Notes: generated from the sequence alone by a model not told the origin. DNA of 64,000 nt from Actinomadura rayongensis (GCF_009831215.1 NZ_WUTW01000001.1:124001-188000), one strand, 5' to 3'; counted from the stretch's first letter, positions 26,188 to 35,596 are shown. Numbers and translations are program-made.

Positions 26188-26571
26188 TCAGCGTGTGCGA
26201 GTGATTGCCAGGCGGGTGGCGGCCGGGGCGAGGAGTGGCCAGCCGTCTTGTTCTGTGGTCGTGGCGGTGATGGGGTTCCAGCCTTGGGCTCGTGCTTCGT
26301 CCAGGAGCGCTCGCACGGCGCCTGGCTGGTGCAGGTTCAGGTGGGCTTCTTCGGTGGCTACGTAGCCGGACGGTGTGTGGGCGCCGGTGACGATTCGGCC
26401 GGGGGCTTCTCGGAAGACGAGGACGAGTCTGCCGGTCGCTTCTTGGTGGCGGATCCTGAGGACGTTGCGGCAGGTTCGCGGGGTCTTCGGGTCGTGGTCG
26501 TGCGTCAGCGTCCAGATGTAGGTGTCGTCGCCGACCTTCAGGTGTCGCGGGCTTCTGGGGTTGCGGGGCAC
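26188..26571 (-). CDS. Hypothetical protein
   Basis: A 127-residue protein starting at GTG 26571. It has a beta-rich first half (V-G-D-D-T-Y-I-W-T-L-T-H-D-H, N-V-L-R-I-R-H, L-V-L-V-F-R-E) and a helix A-V-R-A-L-L-D-E-A-R-A-Q-G-W near the end. No family recognised. The palindrome CTGACGCGTCAG (26122-26133) lies between its end and the convergent GGCT gene. It follows the exported protein at 26611-27147 by 39 bases and may share its transcript. Confidence 0.6.
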   Translation of the reverse strand: MPRNPRSPRHLKVGDDTYIWTLTHDHDPKTPRTCRNVLRIRHQEATGRLVLVFREAPGRIVTGAHTPSGYVATEEAHLNLHQPGAVRALLDEARAQGWNPITATTTEQDGWPLLAPAATRLAITRTR

Positions 26572-26610
26572 GGGCGGATCGTAGTGCGGGGAGCGGAGGA
26601 GTCGCCTGGC

Positions 26611-27147
26611 TCAGTCCAAGGGGGTTGAGGTCTCGTTGTGGACGTCAGTCGATGTCCGTCTAGAGCGCCGTATGAGCGGGAGTGAGATCAGCACGATGGC
26701 CGCGAGGCCAAGTCCGCCGAGGGCGAGCCATCGCCGGTGGTGGGTCGTTTCGGCTCGTGGTGGGAAGTCCTTGGGATAGCCGGTCGACGTCCCTACCTGC
26801 AGAACTGCCTCGCCGTGACCGGGGGCGGGCTCGATCGACTCGGCGAGGATCTCCCACCGGCCGGGGGACAGCGCTTCGTTCGTCTCGTAGATGCCGGGCC
26901 GGTCGGCGAGTGCCTTGATCCGGCGCGGGCCGATGCGTTGCGGATGGGGGCCACTGTGCTGCGCGGTGATGAAAAGGACGACCGGCTCGTCGACCAGGTG
27001 GCCGTCCTCGGCCCACAGGGCGGCGACCCGAACGTGTCCGGCGCCGTCGCCGACGATGGCGTAGTCGATGGTGGAGCCGTGCGCCCATGCCGGTGACGGC
27101 AGGCTCAGCACGAGCAGGGGCGCCCACAAGAGTTTGTGCAGGATCAT
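26611..27147 (-). CDS. Exported membrane-anchored protein
   Basis: A 178-residue protein with a signal peptide (hydrophobic residues 5-20, cleavage near P-A-W-A-H) and a C-terminal membrane anchor (residues about 140-160, W-L-A-L-G-G-L-G-L-A-A-I-V-L-I) followed by basic residues. The extracellular part begins H-G-S and is beta-rich, reminiscent of CopC/FixH-like small exported domains, but I cannot assign a family. ATG 27147 follows GCGGAG, directly beside the hairpin that ends the metalloprotease gene. Confidence 0.6.
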   Translation of the reverse strand: MILHKLLWAPLLVLSLPSPAWAHGSTIDYAIVGDGAGHVRVAALWAEDGHLVDEPVVLFITAQHSGPHPQRIGPRRIKALADRPGIYETNEALSPGRWEILAESIEPAPGHGEAVLQVGTSTGYPKDFPPRAETTHHRRWLALGGLGLAAIVLISLPLIRRSRRTSTDVHNETSTPLD

Positions 27148-27158
27148 GAGAACTCCGC

Positions 27159-27192
27159 GGTCGCCCTCCGCCCCAGAAGGCGGAGGGCGACC
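27159..27192 (-). terminator. 14-bp hairpin after the metalloprotease gene
   Basis: GGTCGCCCTCCGCC (27159-27172) pairs perfectly with GGCGGAGGGCGACC (27179-27192), loop of six. It starts eight bases past the metalloprotease stop and abuts the ribosome site of the next minus-strand gene, so read-through could also influence that gene. Confidence 0.7.
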
Positions 27193-27199
27193 TCTCGCG

Positions 27200-28606
27200 T
27201 CAGGACGGCAGATTCCATTGCTGGTTGGTGCCCGTGTGGCACGGCCAGATGATGAGTTCGGTTCCGTTGCCGGTCGCTCCGCCGCTGGCGTCCAGGCACT
27301 GGCCCAGGGACTTCAGGTTCTTGGTGGCGGGGTCGTACGTCCACTGCTGATTGGCTCCACCGCCGCAGGAGTACAGCTCGACGACGGTGCCCGCGGCACT
27401 CGATCCCGCGCGGACGTCAAGACACTTGCCCTGGGCCCGGATGGTCCCGTCGGTGTCGACCGTCCATTTCTGTCCGGTTCCCTCGTTGCAGTCGTTGAGG
27501 ACGATCTGGGTCAGGTCGGCCGGGCTGGGCGCTTCGAGGCAGCGCTTGCTGGGCACCCCGACGATCGGGCCCACACGTGCGGGAGGCTGCGGCCCGCCGG
27601 ACGTGAGGAAGGTGCTGTCGGCCACATTCCAGTGGGTGGCCAGGTAACTGCCCGCCGGCGGGTTGGTGCTGAAGTAGTCGTCGTGCTTGCAGTCGAGCCG
27701 GTTCTCATGAGCCCGGTCGCCGCAGATGTAGCGCATCGCCGGATAGCGGGGTGCGTCGGAGTAGCACATGACGTCGTACTCATCGGTGCAGTGCGCGCCG
27801 CCGCTGGCGTTCGGCGCGTTGTTGTTGACCGCGCCGAGGTTGTGCCCGAGTTCATGGGCCATGACGCTGCCGCCCCAGCAGCCGCTGTCGACGCGGGCGA
27901 ACGACGGCCCGACGTTGCTGCGGTTGCCGCTGCCCTTGCGATCGTCGCCGTCGAACTGCCCGATTCCGCAGTACACCGTGGACTCGGTCAGCAGCGAATA
28001 GGAACGATCGGTGCGATTGTAGTTAAGGCCGCGCAGCGCGTTGATGGTCGCGTCGAAGTTGGCGAGCGCGTTAGCGCTGATCGTCACATTCAGCACCACG
28101 GGCATGCAGGCGGCGTCCTGCACGAAGCGGATGTGTCGGGTGCCGCCGGTCTCCTTGGCGCTTTCGTTGTAGATGGTGTCCATGTCCAGCGCCCACTGCT
28201 TGAACGACGCCTGATAATTGGCGAACCGGTCGACGCCCGGCGGGTGGACGTACATGACCTGGACACGGTTTCCGCTGGTGCCGTCTCCGACGCATTCAGC
28301 GGCGGCGGCCGATGCCGTGGCCAGCGGCTTGACCCGGCGTTTGACGTTCATGCCCGGCGGCGCCGGGTCCGGACCGTGGGTGCAGCCGCTCGTGCGCAGC
28401 CGCAGGCTGCCGTGACAGAGGTTGTTCTGATCCGGCAGCAGACCTTGGTGGACGAGACCGCGGCTCGGGTCGTCGCGCGGGATCGGGCTGGGCGTCACGC
28501 TCGGACCCGAGGGCGCGGCGAACTCGGCGGACGCGGCCGGGGACGTCGCGAGCGCGGTGAAGGCCAGCGCGATCGAGGTGAGCAGACGTAGCGCACGTTT
28601 GTTCAT
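27200..28606 (-). CDS. Secreted zinc metalloprotease with ricin-type lectin domain
   Basis: A 468-residue secreted protein. Residues 1-27 are a signal peptide (M-N-K-R-A then a hydrophobic core, A-S-A). A probable propeptide follows. The protease domain has the metzincin-like zinc motif M-A-H-E-L-G-H-N-L-G-A-V (H-E-x-x-H-x-x-G) and a Met-turn candidate Y-D-V-M-C-Y-S-D. The C-terminal 130 residues are a ricin B beta-trefoil with Q-x-W repeats (G-Q-K-W, N-Q-Q-W, N-Q-Q-W), likely a carbohydrate-binding module. Several cysteines suggest disulfides. ATG 28606 follows AGGAG. It probably degrades extracellular protein while anchored to a glycan. Confidence 0.88.
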   Translation of the reverse strand: MNKRALRLLTSIALAFTALATSPAASAEFAAPSGPSVTPSPIPRDDPSRGLVHQGLLPDQNNLCHGSLRLRTSGCTHGPDPAPPGMNVKRRVKPLATASAAAAECVGDGTSGNRVQVMYVHPPGVDRFANYQASFKQWALDMDTIYNESAKETGGTRHIRFVQDAACMPVVLNVTISANALANFDATINALRGLNYNRTDRSYSLLTESTVYCGIGQFDGDDRKGSGNRSNVGPSFARVDSGCWGGSVMAHELGHNLGAVNNNAPNASGGAHCTDEYDVMCYSDAPRYPAMRYICGDRAHENRLDCKHDDYFSTNPPAGSYLATHWNVADSTFLTSGGPQPPARVGPIVGVPSKRCLEAPSPADLTQIVLNDCNEGTGQKWTVDTDGTIRAQGKCLDVRAGSSAAGTVVELYSCGGGANQQWTYDPATKNLKSLGQCLDASGGATGNGTELIIWPCHTGTNQQWNLPS

Positions 28607-29987
28607 CTGCGTTCTCCTGGGGCATGGGGGGATGGAAAGCGAGTCGATGTGCCCGGAGTAGCCGCTGTTGGCAGGAGCGGTCGGCCGAGAAAGCCGAACC
28701 AGCGCGATCCGGCGGTTCTTTCACACATCGTTTTCGCACAGTGCGTCCTCGCCTAGTCCGGGCTCGGCCTGTCCTTTTACGACTGCGGCACCGAACGGCG
28801 ATTACAGGCAAAGGAAAACGCGCTCATCGTTGCGCACTATGTGCTAAAAAGATCGGACGCGGGGGGTCGGGCGTCCCCCTCCGGCAATGCCCCCGCACGC
28901 CCTCGGCTCCCGCCGCTTCGCACCGCGACCATCTCGCGGTGCCGGCCCAGGGGGACGAGGCGTCCGTGTCGCGTCGACGGGCGAGCGGCCGGGGTCGTCG
29001 GGTCGGCGTCCAACGCGTTCGCGCGGGGCGGGACCGGTGATGGAGCGTTCGTCGTCCTCGCGGTGGCGGGCGGGCCGTTCCTTCACCTGGGTTCGCGGCC
29101 GGACGTTCCCGCGGGCCGACCCGGGGGAAGTCGTCCTCCTCGGCCCGGGGTTCGGCGCCTACCGGCGGCGTCCCGGCGTCCGGCGTCCGGCGGCCCGCGA
29201 ACTGCTCCGGCGGGCCCATCTGTGGGCCGCTCCCCGAGTTCGCGGCATTCGCCGGTGTGACGATCATCGCTGTAACGCGGCGGGCGGACCTGAAGCACAT
29301 CTGTCCGCTTTGTTGAAGAGTGGTGAGATATGACTGGTTTCGTGCCGCTAATCACGATCCGTGCTGGTGGGGGCGCCCGTAGGCGTACGTCCCCCGTCCG
29401 GCTCGGCCTCACACCTCCGCCCACGGGATCGAATCCGGCTCTGCCGCGAATAACATTTTTCCTTTCTGTGGCGGCCGGGGCCGGGACGAGCTTGATCGTT
29501 TGAAATTGGCGTTCTGTCGGCGCTCGTTGGAATTCACCCGGGGCCTACGCACCGTTTCCGGATGGTGACGCGCGCGGGACGCGCGGGACGGCCGTTCCTC
29601 CTGCGCCCCCTGCTCGCCGCGCGCCGCACGGGACGCCAGGTCAGTGACCGAAACCCGTCCTGACCAGCGTCTTCGCCAGCGTCCGCCGACACGGTTCAAG
29701 GCGGCACTGTGGCGAGTACCACGTCCGAACGGGCTGGTTTTTCCGCCCTTTCCATGGTCCGGCAGGTCGTCGCGGGTGCGCAAGCGGAACCGTTTGCCCC
29801 GCGAACCGGCGCTTTCCGGTCCGGCCCAAGGCAAGGGCTTGGCGAGAAATGGACCGTGTGTAATAGTTCGAGCAAGATCGCCGACAGCAGGAGGCCGTCC
29901 GGCCGTTTCGACCCCAGTCACGTTCAATCAGCGCCCGCGCCGCGCAGGCCGGGGATCCGCCGCATCGGACCGTGTGAGGAAGCCGTC
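28607..29987. other. Long intergenic region (1.4 kb) with no supported gene
   Basis: Frames are open on both strands, as expected at this GC, but none has a ribosome site, recognisable domain or typical codon bias. Features seen: a GCAC-TAT-GTGC palindrome followed by TAAAAA (28834-28850) and a candidate P450 promoter at the right end. The middle part is more AT-rich than the genes. Confidence 0.5.
29839..29866 (+). promoter_or_regulatory. Candidate promoter of the P450/terpene synthase operon
   Basis: TTGGCG (29839-29844) and TAATAG (29861-29866) are separated by 16 bases. This would give a leader of about 115 bases before ATG 29988, like that proposed for the class II cyclase. Confidence 0.35.
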
Positions 29988-31337
29988 ATGACCGCAACCG
30001 TCGAAGCCGGGCCCGCCGATCGTCTCCACTCCGTCCCGCTGCGCCGCGTCGTCGGCCAGGTCCGCCGCGCCGGGCCGCTCGGCCTGCTCGACGGGCTCGG
30101 CGACCGGGCGCGCGGCCAGATCGTCCGCCTCAACCTCGGACCGTTCCGGCCGTTCCTCGTCACGCACCCCGACCACCTGCAGCACATCCTGCGGACGCAC
30201 GCCGCCGACTACCCGCGCGGCGCCGCGATGTGGTCCGCGCTCGGCCGCCTCACCGGCAAGGGCATCGGCGGCGAGGGCGCGCAGTGGCACGCCAGCCGCG
30301 AGATCCTGCAGACGGCGTTCTCCGCCGGCTACCTGAAGTCGATGAGCGACCAGATGATCGACTCGATCACCGGCGCGGTGGACGACCTCGCGGCGCGCGC
30401 CGGGCAGCCGATCGACGCGGGCATCGAGATGACGCGCGTCGTCCAGCGCGTCGTGGACCCGGTGTTCTTCGGCAGCCTCATCCCCGACGGCGAGGGCGAC
30501 CGGCTCGGCGAAGCCGTCGCGACCGCGATGGGCAGCCTGCTGTGGCGGATGGCGATGCCGTTCGTCCCGCACGCGATCCCGATGCCGGGCGACCGGCCGT
30601 TCAAGCGCGCGACCCGGACCGTCAACGAGATCCTGCGGCCCGTCCTCGCCCAGGCGCGGCGGGAGCAGCGCGACGGCGCCGACATCGTCACCAAGCTCAT
30701 GCGCGGCACCGGCGCGGACGGGCAGCCGCTCACCGACGACCAGATCTGCGAGGACATCGTCGCGCTGTTCGTCGCGGGCAGCGAGAGCAGCGCCATCGCG
30801 CTCACCTGGATCTGGGTGTCGCTCATCGAGCACCAGGACGTGTACGAACGCGTCCGCGCGGAGGTGGACGCCGTCGTCGGCGACGGTCCGCTGCGCCGCG
30901 AGCACGTCCGCGAGCTGGCGTACACGCAGATGGTGCTGCGCGAGGTGCTGCGCATCTACTCCGTCGGCTGGGCGGTGCCGCGCATGGCGACGAAGGACGA
31001 CGTCATCGACGGCGTCGAGATCCCCGCCGGCTCCACGCTCGTCATCACGCCGTACCTCACGCACCGGCTGGAGGAGTTCTGGCCGGACCCGCTGCGGTTC
31101 GACCCCGACCGGTTCACCCGCGAGCAGGTCCGGGCGCGGCACCCGCTGGCCTACATGCCGTTCGGCAACGGCGCGCACCAGTGCCTCGGCGAGGCGTTCT
31201 TCCACCAGGAGGCGGCGCTGATCGTCGCGGGAATGCTGCGGCGGTTCGATGTCGCGCTCGCCGGGCCGGTCGCCCCGAAGCTGTCCCTCACGCTGCAGCC
31301 GCGCGAGCCCGTCGAACTGGTCCTGACCCCCCGATGA
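29988..31337 (+). CDS. Cytochrome P450 (diterpene pathway)
   Basis: A 449-residue P450 with the I-helix motif A-G-S-E-S-S-A, the E-x-x-R motif in R-E-V-L-R-I, and the haem loop F-G-N-G-A-H-Q-C-L-G. At 449 residues it is longer than typical bacterial P450s and its K-helix/PERF region (F-D-P-D-R-F-T-R) resembles fatty-acid or terpene hydroxylases. ATG 29988 follows GAGGA. The class I terpene synthase starts inside its stop codon (ATGA), so it probably oxidises that enzyme's diterpene. Redox partners are not in the window. Confidence 0.9.
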   Translation: MTATVEAGPADRLHSVPLRRVVGQVRRAGPLGLLDGLGDRARGQIVRLNLGPFRPFLVTHPDHLQHILRTHAADYPRGAAMWSALGRLTGKGIGGEGAQWHASREILQTAFSAGYLKSMSDQMIDSITGAVDDLAARAGQPIDAGIEMTRVVQRVVDPVFFGSLIPDGEGDRLGEAVATAMGSLLWRMAMPFVPHAIPMPGDRPFKRATRTVNEILRPVLAQARREQRDGADIVTKLMRGTGADGQPLTDDQICEDIVALFVAGSESSAIALTWIWVSLIEHQDVYERVRAEVDAVVGDGPLRREHVRELAYTQMVLREVLRIYSVGWAVPRMATKDDVIDGVEIPAGSTLVITPYLTHRLEEFWPDPLRFDPDRFTREQVRARHPLAYMPFGNGAHQCLGEAFFHQEAALIVAGMLRRFDVALAGPVAPKLSLTLQPREPVELVLTPR

Positions 31338-32170
31338 CGGACGAGATAGCGGCCGACCTCCGCCGCTGCATGGCCGAATACCCCGACCTGTTCCCGGACC
31401 CGCCGATGGGTCCGGGGCTGGCGGTGAAGCTGGCGAAGGCCGTCGCGTGGGGCGCGCCGTGGCGGACGGCCGAGGAACTCCGCGCACCCGCCCGCACCTC
31501 GCTGTGGATCTTCGCGGTGGACTGGCTCATCGACCACGAGGCGTCCACCGCCGACGAGGTCCGCGCGATCGAGCGCCGCTGCCTGCGCATCGCCGACGGC
31601 GGCACACCGTCCGACGGCGACGCGCTCGCCCGGTTCCTCGCCGACCTGCGCGACGACCTCCTGCCCGGCGTGGACGAGACCTGGCGCGCGGCCTGGCGGG
31701 ACGAGCTGCGCCGCATGATCCTCGCCATGGGCCGCGAGCAGGACTGGACCGCGGAACTCGCCGCGACCGGGACGCCGCCCGTCACGCTGGAGCGCTACCT
31801 CGACAACGCCGAGAACTTCGGCAGCACCTGGGTGAACGTCGCGCACTGGGCGACCGACGCGGGACGAGCCGTCACCGGCAACCTCGGCACGCTGCGCGCG
31901 GCCAGCGACTGTGTGCAGAAAATTCTCCGGCTGTTCAACGACCGCGCCACGCTCGGCCGCGACCAGACCTGGGGCGACCTGAACGCCCAGCTCCTCGGCG
32001 CGGACGAGACCTGGATCAAGGAGAAGGTCGCCGACCTGACCGCCGCGTGCGACGCCCTGCTCGCGACACTTCCGCCCGAGTGCGCGCAGGAAGCGGAGTA
32101 TTTGCGCCGCCAGATCGCGTTCAGCAGCGCTTTCTACGGCGCGGACCATGATTACTGGGACCGCCTCTGA
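31334..32170 (+). CDS. Class I terpene synthase (putative diterpene synthase)
   Basis: A 278-residue all-helical protein. In place of DDxxD it has W-I-F-A-V-D63-W-L-I-D67-H-E69, and the metal-binding NSE motif appears as N203-D-R-A-T-L-G-R-D211 (N-D-x-x-T-x-x-x-D). These variants fit divergent bacterial class I diterpene synthases that ionise a class II product. It overlaps the P450 gene by four bases. With the class II cyclase at 13.5 kb it would complete a labdane-type pathway. It is shorter than most class I enzymes and the assignment rests on weak motifs. Confidence 0.65.
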   Translation: MTDEIAADLRRCMAEYPDLFPDPPMGPGLAVKLAKAVAWGAPWRTAEELRAPARTSLWIFAVDWLIDHEASTADEVRAIERRCLRIADGGTPSDGDALARFLADLRDDLLPGVDETWRAAWRDELRRMILAMGREQDWTAELAATGTPPVTLERYLDNAENFGSTWVNVAHWATDAGRAVTGNLGTLRAASDCVQKILRLFNDRATLGRDQTWGDLNAQLLGADETWIKEKVADLTAACDALLATLPPECAQEAEYLRRQIAFSSAFYGADHDYWDRL

Positions 32171-32389
32171 CCCGTCCCCGCCATGATCACCGAAAGTGAC
32201 CGCCCGGTGTGATTCGGCACGATCCAAAACCGTGCCGAGTGTTCGACCCGGATTCCGGACCGGGCGTTGCTAGGGTGCTGCGCGTGCAATCGGATGCTTG
32301 ATGATGATCCGTCCCGCGTCCGCCCCAGCGGGGTCGTCATTCCGTATCGGCTCCCTCACTTTCTGTGATCCGCCTGCTAGGACTGGTTG

Positions 32390-34765
32390 ATGCGCTTCCG
32401 CAAGCCCCCCGAAAATCGCAAGATCCGCATGCGGCTGAAGATCACCGCCGTCCTGCTGTCGCTGACCGCCCTGTGGGGCTTCGCCGCGTGGGTGACCGTC
32501 GGTGACGGCTGGAACCTCCTGCAGACGTCCGAACGCGACCAGACCGCCGGGCGTCCGACCAAGACCCTGATCAACGTGCTGCAGGACGAGCGCCGGGCGT
32601 CGCTGGTCTACCTGGCCGCGCGGCACCGCAACGCCGTCCCGCCGGACCTGTCGGAGCAGCGCGCCCGCACCGACCAGGCCATCGCGCGCTGGCGCCGCAC
32701 CGCCAAGGACGCCCCCGGCGACAAGATCCAGCGGCACATCGAGCTGACCAGCCAGCGCCTCCAGGCGCTCACCGCCATCCGCAACGCGATCGACAGCGGC
32801 ACGATCGACGCCGCCGCCGCGGCCAAGCCGTACAACGACGCGATCGACGCCGGGTTCCTCATCAACATGGCGAACGCGGAACTGGACGACCCCGACATCT
32901 CCGCCGACGGCCGCTCGCTCATCGCCCTCACCCGCGCCCGCGAGCTGCTGTCCCGCGAGGACGCGCTGGCCGAGGGCCTGCTGACCGCCCGCCACATGTC
33001 CGGGCCCGAGGCCACGCAGTTCGCGCAGGCCGTCGGGCTGTCGCGGTACGCGCTGGAGGACGCCTACGGGCAGCTCCACCCGTCCGACCAGGCCCGCTAC
33101 GACGCGTTCGCGTCCGGCGCCGCGTTCGCGCGGCTGCGGACGCTGGAGGACCGGATCGTCGCGCAGTCGCGGTCGGTGTCCCGGCCGCCGACGGTCACCC
33201 CGGCGCAGTGGGAGACCACGACGCGGCCCGTCCTGACCCAGCTCGACAACCTCGTGGACGAGGGCGGTGACGCGGTCGTCAAGCGCGCCCAGCCCATCGG
33301 GTACGGCGTCATCCTGCGGCTGATCCTCATCGCCGGTCTCGGCCTCGGCGCGGTCGTCGCGTCCATCGTGCTCGCGGTCACCACGTCCCGGCTGCTGGTC
33401 CGCCAGCTGCGCCGGCTCAAGATCGCCGCGCAGGAGCTGTCGGAGCGGCGGCTGCCGGACGTCGTCGAACGCCTCAGCCGCGGTGAGAAGGTCGACGTCG
33501 CGGCCGAGGCGCCGCCGCTGCAGTTCGGCGACGACGAGATCGGGCAGGTCGGCCAGGAGATCAACCGGGTGCAGGAGATCGCCATCGCGGCGGCGGTCGG
33601 GCAGGCCGAGCAGCGGCGCGGCTTCCGCGAGGTGCTGCGGAACCAGGCGCTGCGCACCCAGGCGCTGTCGGTGCAGCAGCACCACGTCCTGGACCGCGTC
33701 GAGCGGCGCCGCGACCTGGACCCCGAGGTCTTCGGCGACATCCTCAAGATCGACGAGGTCGCGACCCGGATCCGCCGCCACACCGGCAACATCCTGCTGC
33801 TGTCGGGCGGCCAGGCGCACCGGGGCGCGCGCCGTCCGATGGTGCTGATGGACGTCATCCGCCTCGCGATCGGCCAGGTCGAGAACTACCAGCGCGTCAA
33901 CGTCCCCCGGCTGGACGACCGCTGGCTGAGCGGGCGCGCGCTGGACGTCACCAGCCTCCTCGCCGAGCTGATCGAGAACGCGCTCAGCTTCTCCGAGCCG
34001 GACACGACCGTCGAGGTCACCTCGCAGGCGACGGCCAACGGCCTCGCGATCATGATCGAGGACAAGGGCCTCGGGCTGCGGCCCGACCAGCTCGAAGCGG
34101 TGAACCGGCTCATCGCCGACCCGCCGCCGTTCGACGCGGCGTCCAGCAGCCGGCTCGGCCTGCTGGTGGTCGGCCTCATCGCCCGGCGGCACGGGATCAC
34201 GGTGACGCTGAAGGGCTCGGCGTTCGGCGGGATCATGGCCGTGGTGCTGCTGCCGAACGCGCTGTTCGAGGCCGAGCCCCCGGCGCCGACCGGCGGCCTG
34301 CCGCGCCGCGAGATCCCGCGTCCGGACGAGGGCCCGGTGCGCCAGAACGGCAGCCTGGCCCTGCTGCGGACGGCCGAGCCCGCGCCGCCCGCGCTGCGCG
34401 TCGCGCACAGCGGCGACACCGGCCCGCAGGAGACGCCGCCCGCCCCCGTCGAGGCCGCGCCGCCCGCGCCCGAGCCGCGTCCGGCCGAGCCCGAGGCCGA
34501 GGAGGAGGACGTCCGGACGACGCACGGCCTCCCCATCCGCCAGCCGCAGGCCAGCATCGTGGAGCAGCTGCGCACCGAGCAGGCCGATCCCGAGCCCGAG
34601 CCGGAGCCCGAGGTCGACACGCGGTCGCCCGAGGACGTCCTGCGCATCATGGGCTCGTTCCAGCGCGGCACCCGGCAGGGCCGCGCCGACGCGCGCCGCG
34701 CCGGGACGGGCGAGCAGCCGCAGGTGCAGGCGGACGAGCACGTGACCGTCCCGGGCGACCAGTAG
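32390..34765 (+). CDS. Conservon-type sensor histidine kinase (CvnA-like), solitary
   Basis: A 791-residue membrane sensor. Residues about 12-35 form the first membrane segment, an extracellular nitrate/nitrite-sensing-like helical domain follows, and the second segment is near residues 305-330 with a HAMP-like linker. The ATPase domain has the N-box L-L-A-E-L-I-E-N-A-L-S-F-S and the G-box K-G-L-G-L. The Pro/Glu-rich tail ends with G-L-P-I-R-Q-P-Q-A-S-I and R-I-M-G-S-F-Q-R-G-T-R-Q-G-R, diagnostic of conservon kinases. The phosphoacceptor region is degenerate, as usual in CvnA. No cvnB-D follow; the next gene is convergent. cvnBCD with a kinase stub lie at 11.5-13.4 kb. Confidence 0.9.
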   Translation: MRFRKPPENRKIRMRLKITAVLLSLTALWGFAAWVTVGDGWNLLQTSERDQTAGRPTKTLINVLQDERRASLVYLAARHRNAVPPDLSEQRARTDQAIARWRRTAKDAPGDKIQRHIELTSQRLQALTAIRNAIDSGTIDAAAAAKPYNDAIDAGFLINMANAELDDPDISADGRSLIALTRARELLSREDALAEGLLTARHMSGPEATQFAQAVGLSRYALEDAYGQLHPSDQARYDAFASGAAFARLRTLEDRIVAQSRSVSRPPTVTPAQWETTTRPVLTQLDNLVDEGGDAVVKRAQPIGYGVILRLILIAGLGLGAVVASIVLAVTTSRLLVRQLRRLKIAAQELSERRLPDVVERLSRGEKVDVAAEAPPLQFGDDEIGQVGQEINRVQEIAIAAAVGQAEQRRGFREVLRNQALRTQALSVQQHHVLDRVERRRDLDPEVFGDILKIDEVATRIRRHTGNILLLSGGQAHRGARRPMVLMDVIRLAIGQVENYQRVNVPRLDDRWLSGRALDVTSLLAELIENALSFSEPDTTVEVTSQATANGLAIMIEDKGLGLRPDQLEAVNRLIADPPPFDAASSSRLGLLVVGLIARRHGITVTLKGSAFGGIMAVVLLPNALFEAEPPAPTGGLPRREIPRPDEGPVRQNGSLALLRTAEPAPPALRVAHSGDTGPQETPPAPVEAAPPAPEPRPAEPEAEEEDVRTTHGLPIRQPQASIVEQLRTEQADPEPEPEPEVDTRSPEDVLRIMGSFQRGTRQGRADARRAGTGEQPQVQADEHVTVPGDQ

Positions 34766-34771
34766 GGACCG

Positions 34772-34814
34772 GCCCCGGCGCCGCCCATGGGAGGGGAGAG
34801 GGCGACGCCGGGGC
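34772..34814. terminator. Hairpin between convergent cvnA and methyltransferase genes
   Basis: GCCCCGGCG (34772-34780) pairs with CGCCGGGGC (34806-34814) around a 25-base loop. It lies seven bases past the kinase stop and can serve both converging transcripts. Confidence 0.45.
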
Positions 34815-34845
34815 GGTCCGGGGAAGTGCGGGGGCCGTCGGTCCG

Positions 34846-35592
34846 TCAGCGGACGCGGCCCACCCCGCACAGGCGCGTGACGACGGCCGACCGCGGTCGC
34901 AGCGCGGCGCACGGCACGATGCCGGGGTCCAGCACGTCGAGGCCGTCGAACAGATTGCGCACCTGGTCGGTGCAGCGCGGTGTCAGGCGGGGCCGGGCGG
35001 TGTCGTTCCAGCACCGCGCGATGCGGTCGGCGGCGCCGCGCTCGGCCGTCAGGTGCGCGAGGACGACGTGGCTGCCCGGCGCGAGGGCGTGGACGAACTC
35101 CTTGACGATCGTCCGCGCCTGTTCGTCGTCCGGCACGTGCTCCAGGACGCTGCCGAGCACGAGCGCCACCGGCCGGTCCAGGTCAAGCAGGCTCTCCGCC
35201 TCGGCGAGCAGGGCCGCCGGGTCGGCGACGTCGCCGTCCGCGACCGCGACGCCGGAGACCAGCGCGCGGGTGTGGCTGAGCACGACCGGGTCGCCGCCCG
35301 CGTAGACGACGCGGGCGCCGGGCGCGCGCCGCCGGACGACCGCGTGCGTGGCGCCGGGCGCGGGCAGGCCGACCGAGACGTCCAGGAACTGCCGCATCCC
35401 GCCCGGCCCGGCCAGGCGGTCGAGGGCGCGGCCGAGGAACGCGCGCTGCTCGCGGGCCGTCCGCGCGAGCGCGGGGTCGAGGGCGTCGAGCGCCGCCGCG
35501 AGGTCCCGGTCGGCGTGGTAGTGGTCCTTGCCCCCGAGCCAGTAGTTCCAGACGCGGGCGGCGGACGCCCGGCCCCCTCGGCTTTCCAGCAT
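34846..35592 (-). CDS. DUF574 SAM-dependent methyltransferase
   Basis: A 248-residue protein of the DUF574 (Methyltransf_19) family. It has the N-terminal signature R-V-W-N-Y-W-L-G-G-K-D-H-Y (residues about 13-25), R-Q-F-L-D-V-S-V-G-L-P as a variant SAM motif, and V-Y-A-G-G-D-P-V-V-L. The family is abundant in actinomycetes and substrates are mostly unknown. A promoter -10 element (TAGCGT) ends seven bases before its ATG, so the transcript is probably leaderless, and the promoter carries the same direct-repeat operator as the P450 at 37,348. It is a paralogue of the methyltransferase half of the adjacent fusion. Confidence 0.87.
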   Translation of the reverse strand: MLESRGGRASAARVWNYWLGGKDHYHADRDLAAALDALDPALARTAREQRAFLGRALDRLAGPGGMRQFLDVSVGLPAPGATHAVVRRRAPGARVVYAGGDPVVLSHTRALVSGVAVADGDVADPAALLAEAESLLDLDRPVALVLGSVLEHVPDDEQARTIVKEFVHALAPGSHVVLAHLTAERGAADRIARCWNDTARPRLTPRCTDQVRNLFDGLDVLDPGIVPCAALRPRSAVVTRLCGVGRVR

Positions 35593-35596
35593 GCGG

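Noticed and set aside
28824..29300. Overlapping frames on both strands after the metalloprotease gene
   Set aside because: All are low-complexity and mutually exclusive, with no start signal or recognised motif.
29409..29927. 172-codon minus-strand gene in the gap before the P450
   Set aside because: Arg/Ser-rich composition, no ribosome site, no domain, and it overlaps the likely P450 promoter.
32195..32212. Third SARP site upstream of cvnA (AGTGACC-N4-GGTGTGA)
   Set aside because: The heptamers differ from each other and from GGTGACA, and no -10 element lies at the right distance.
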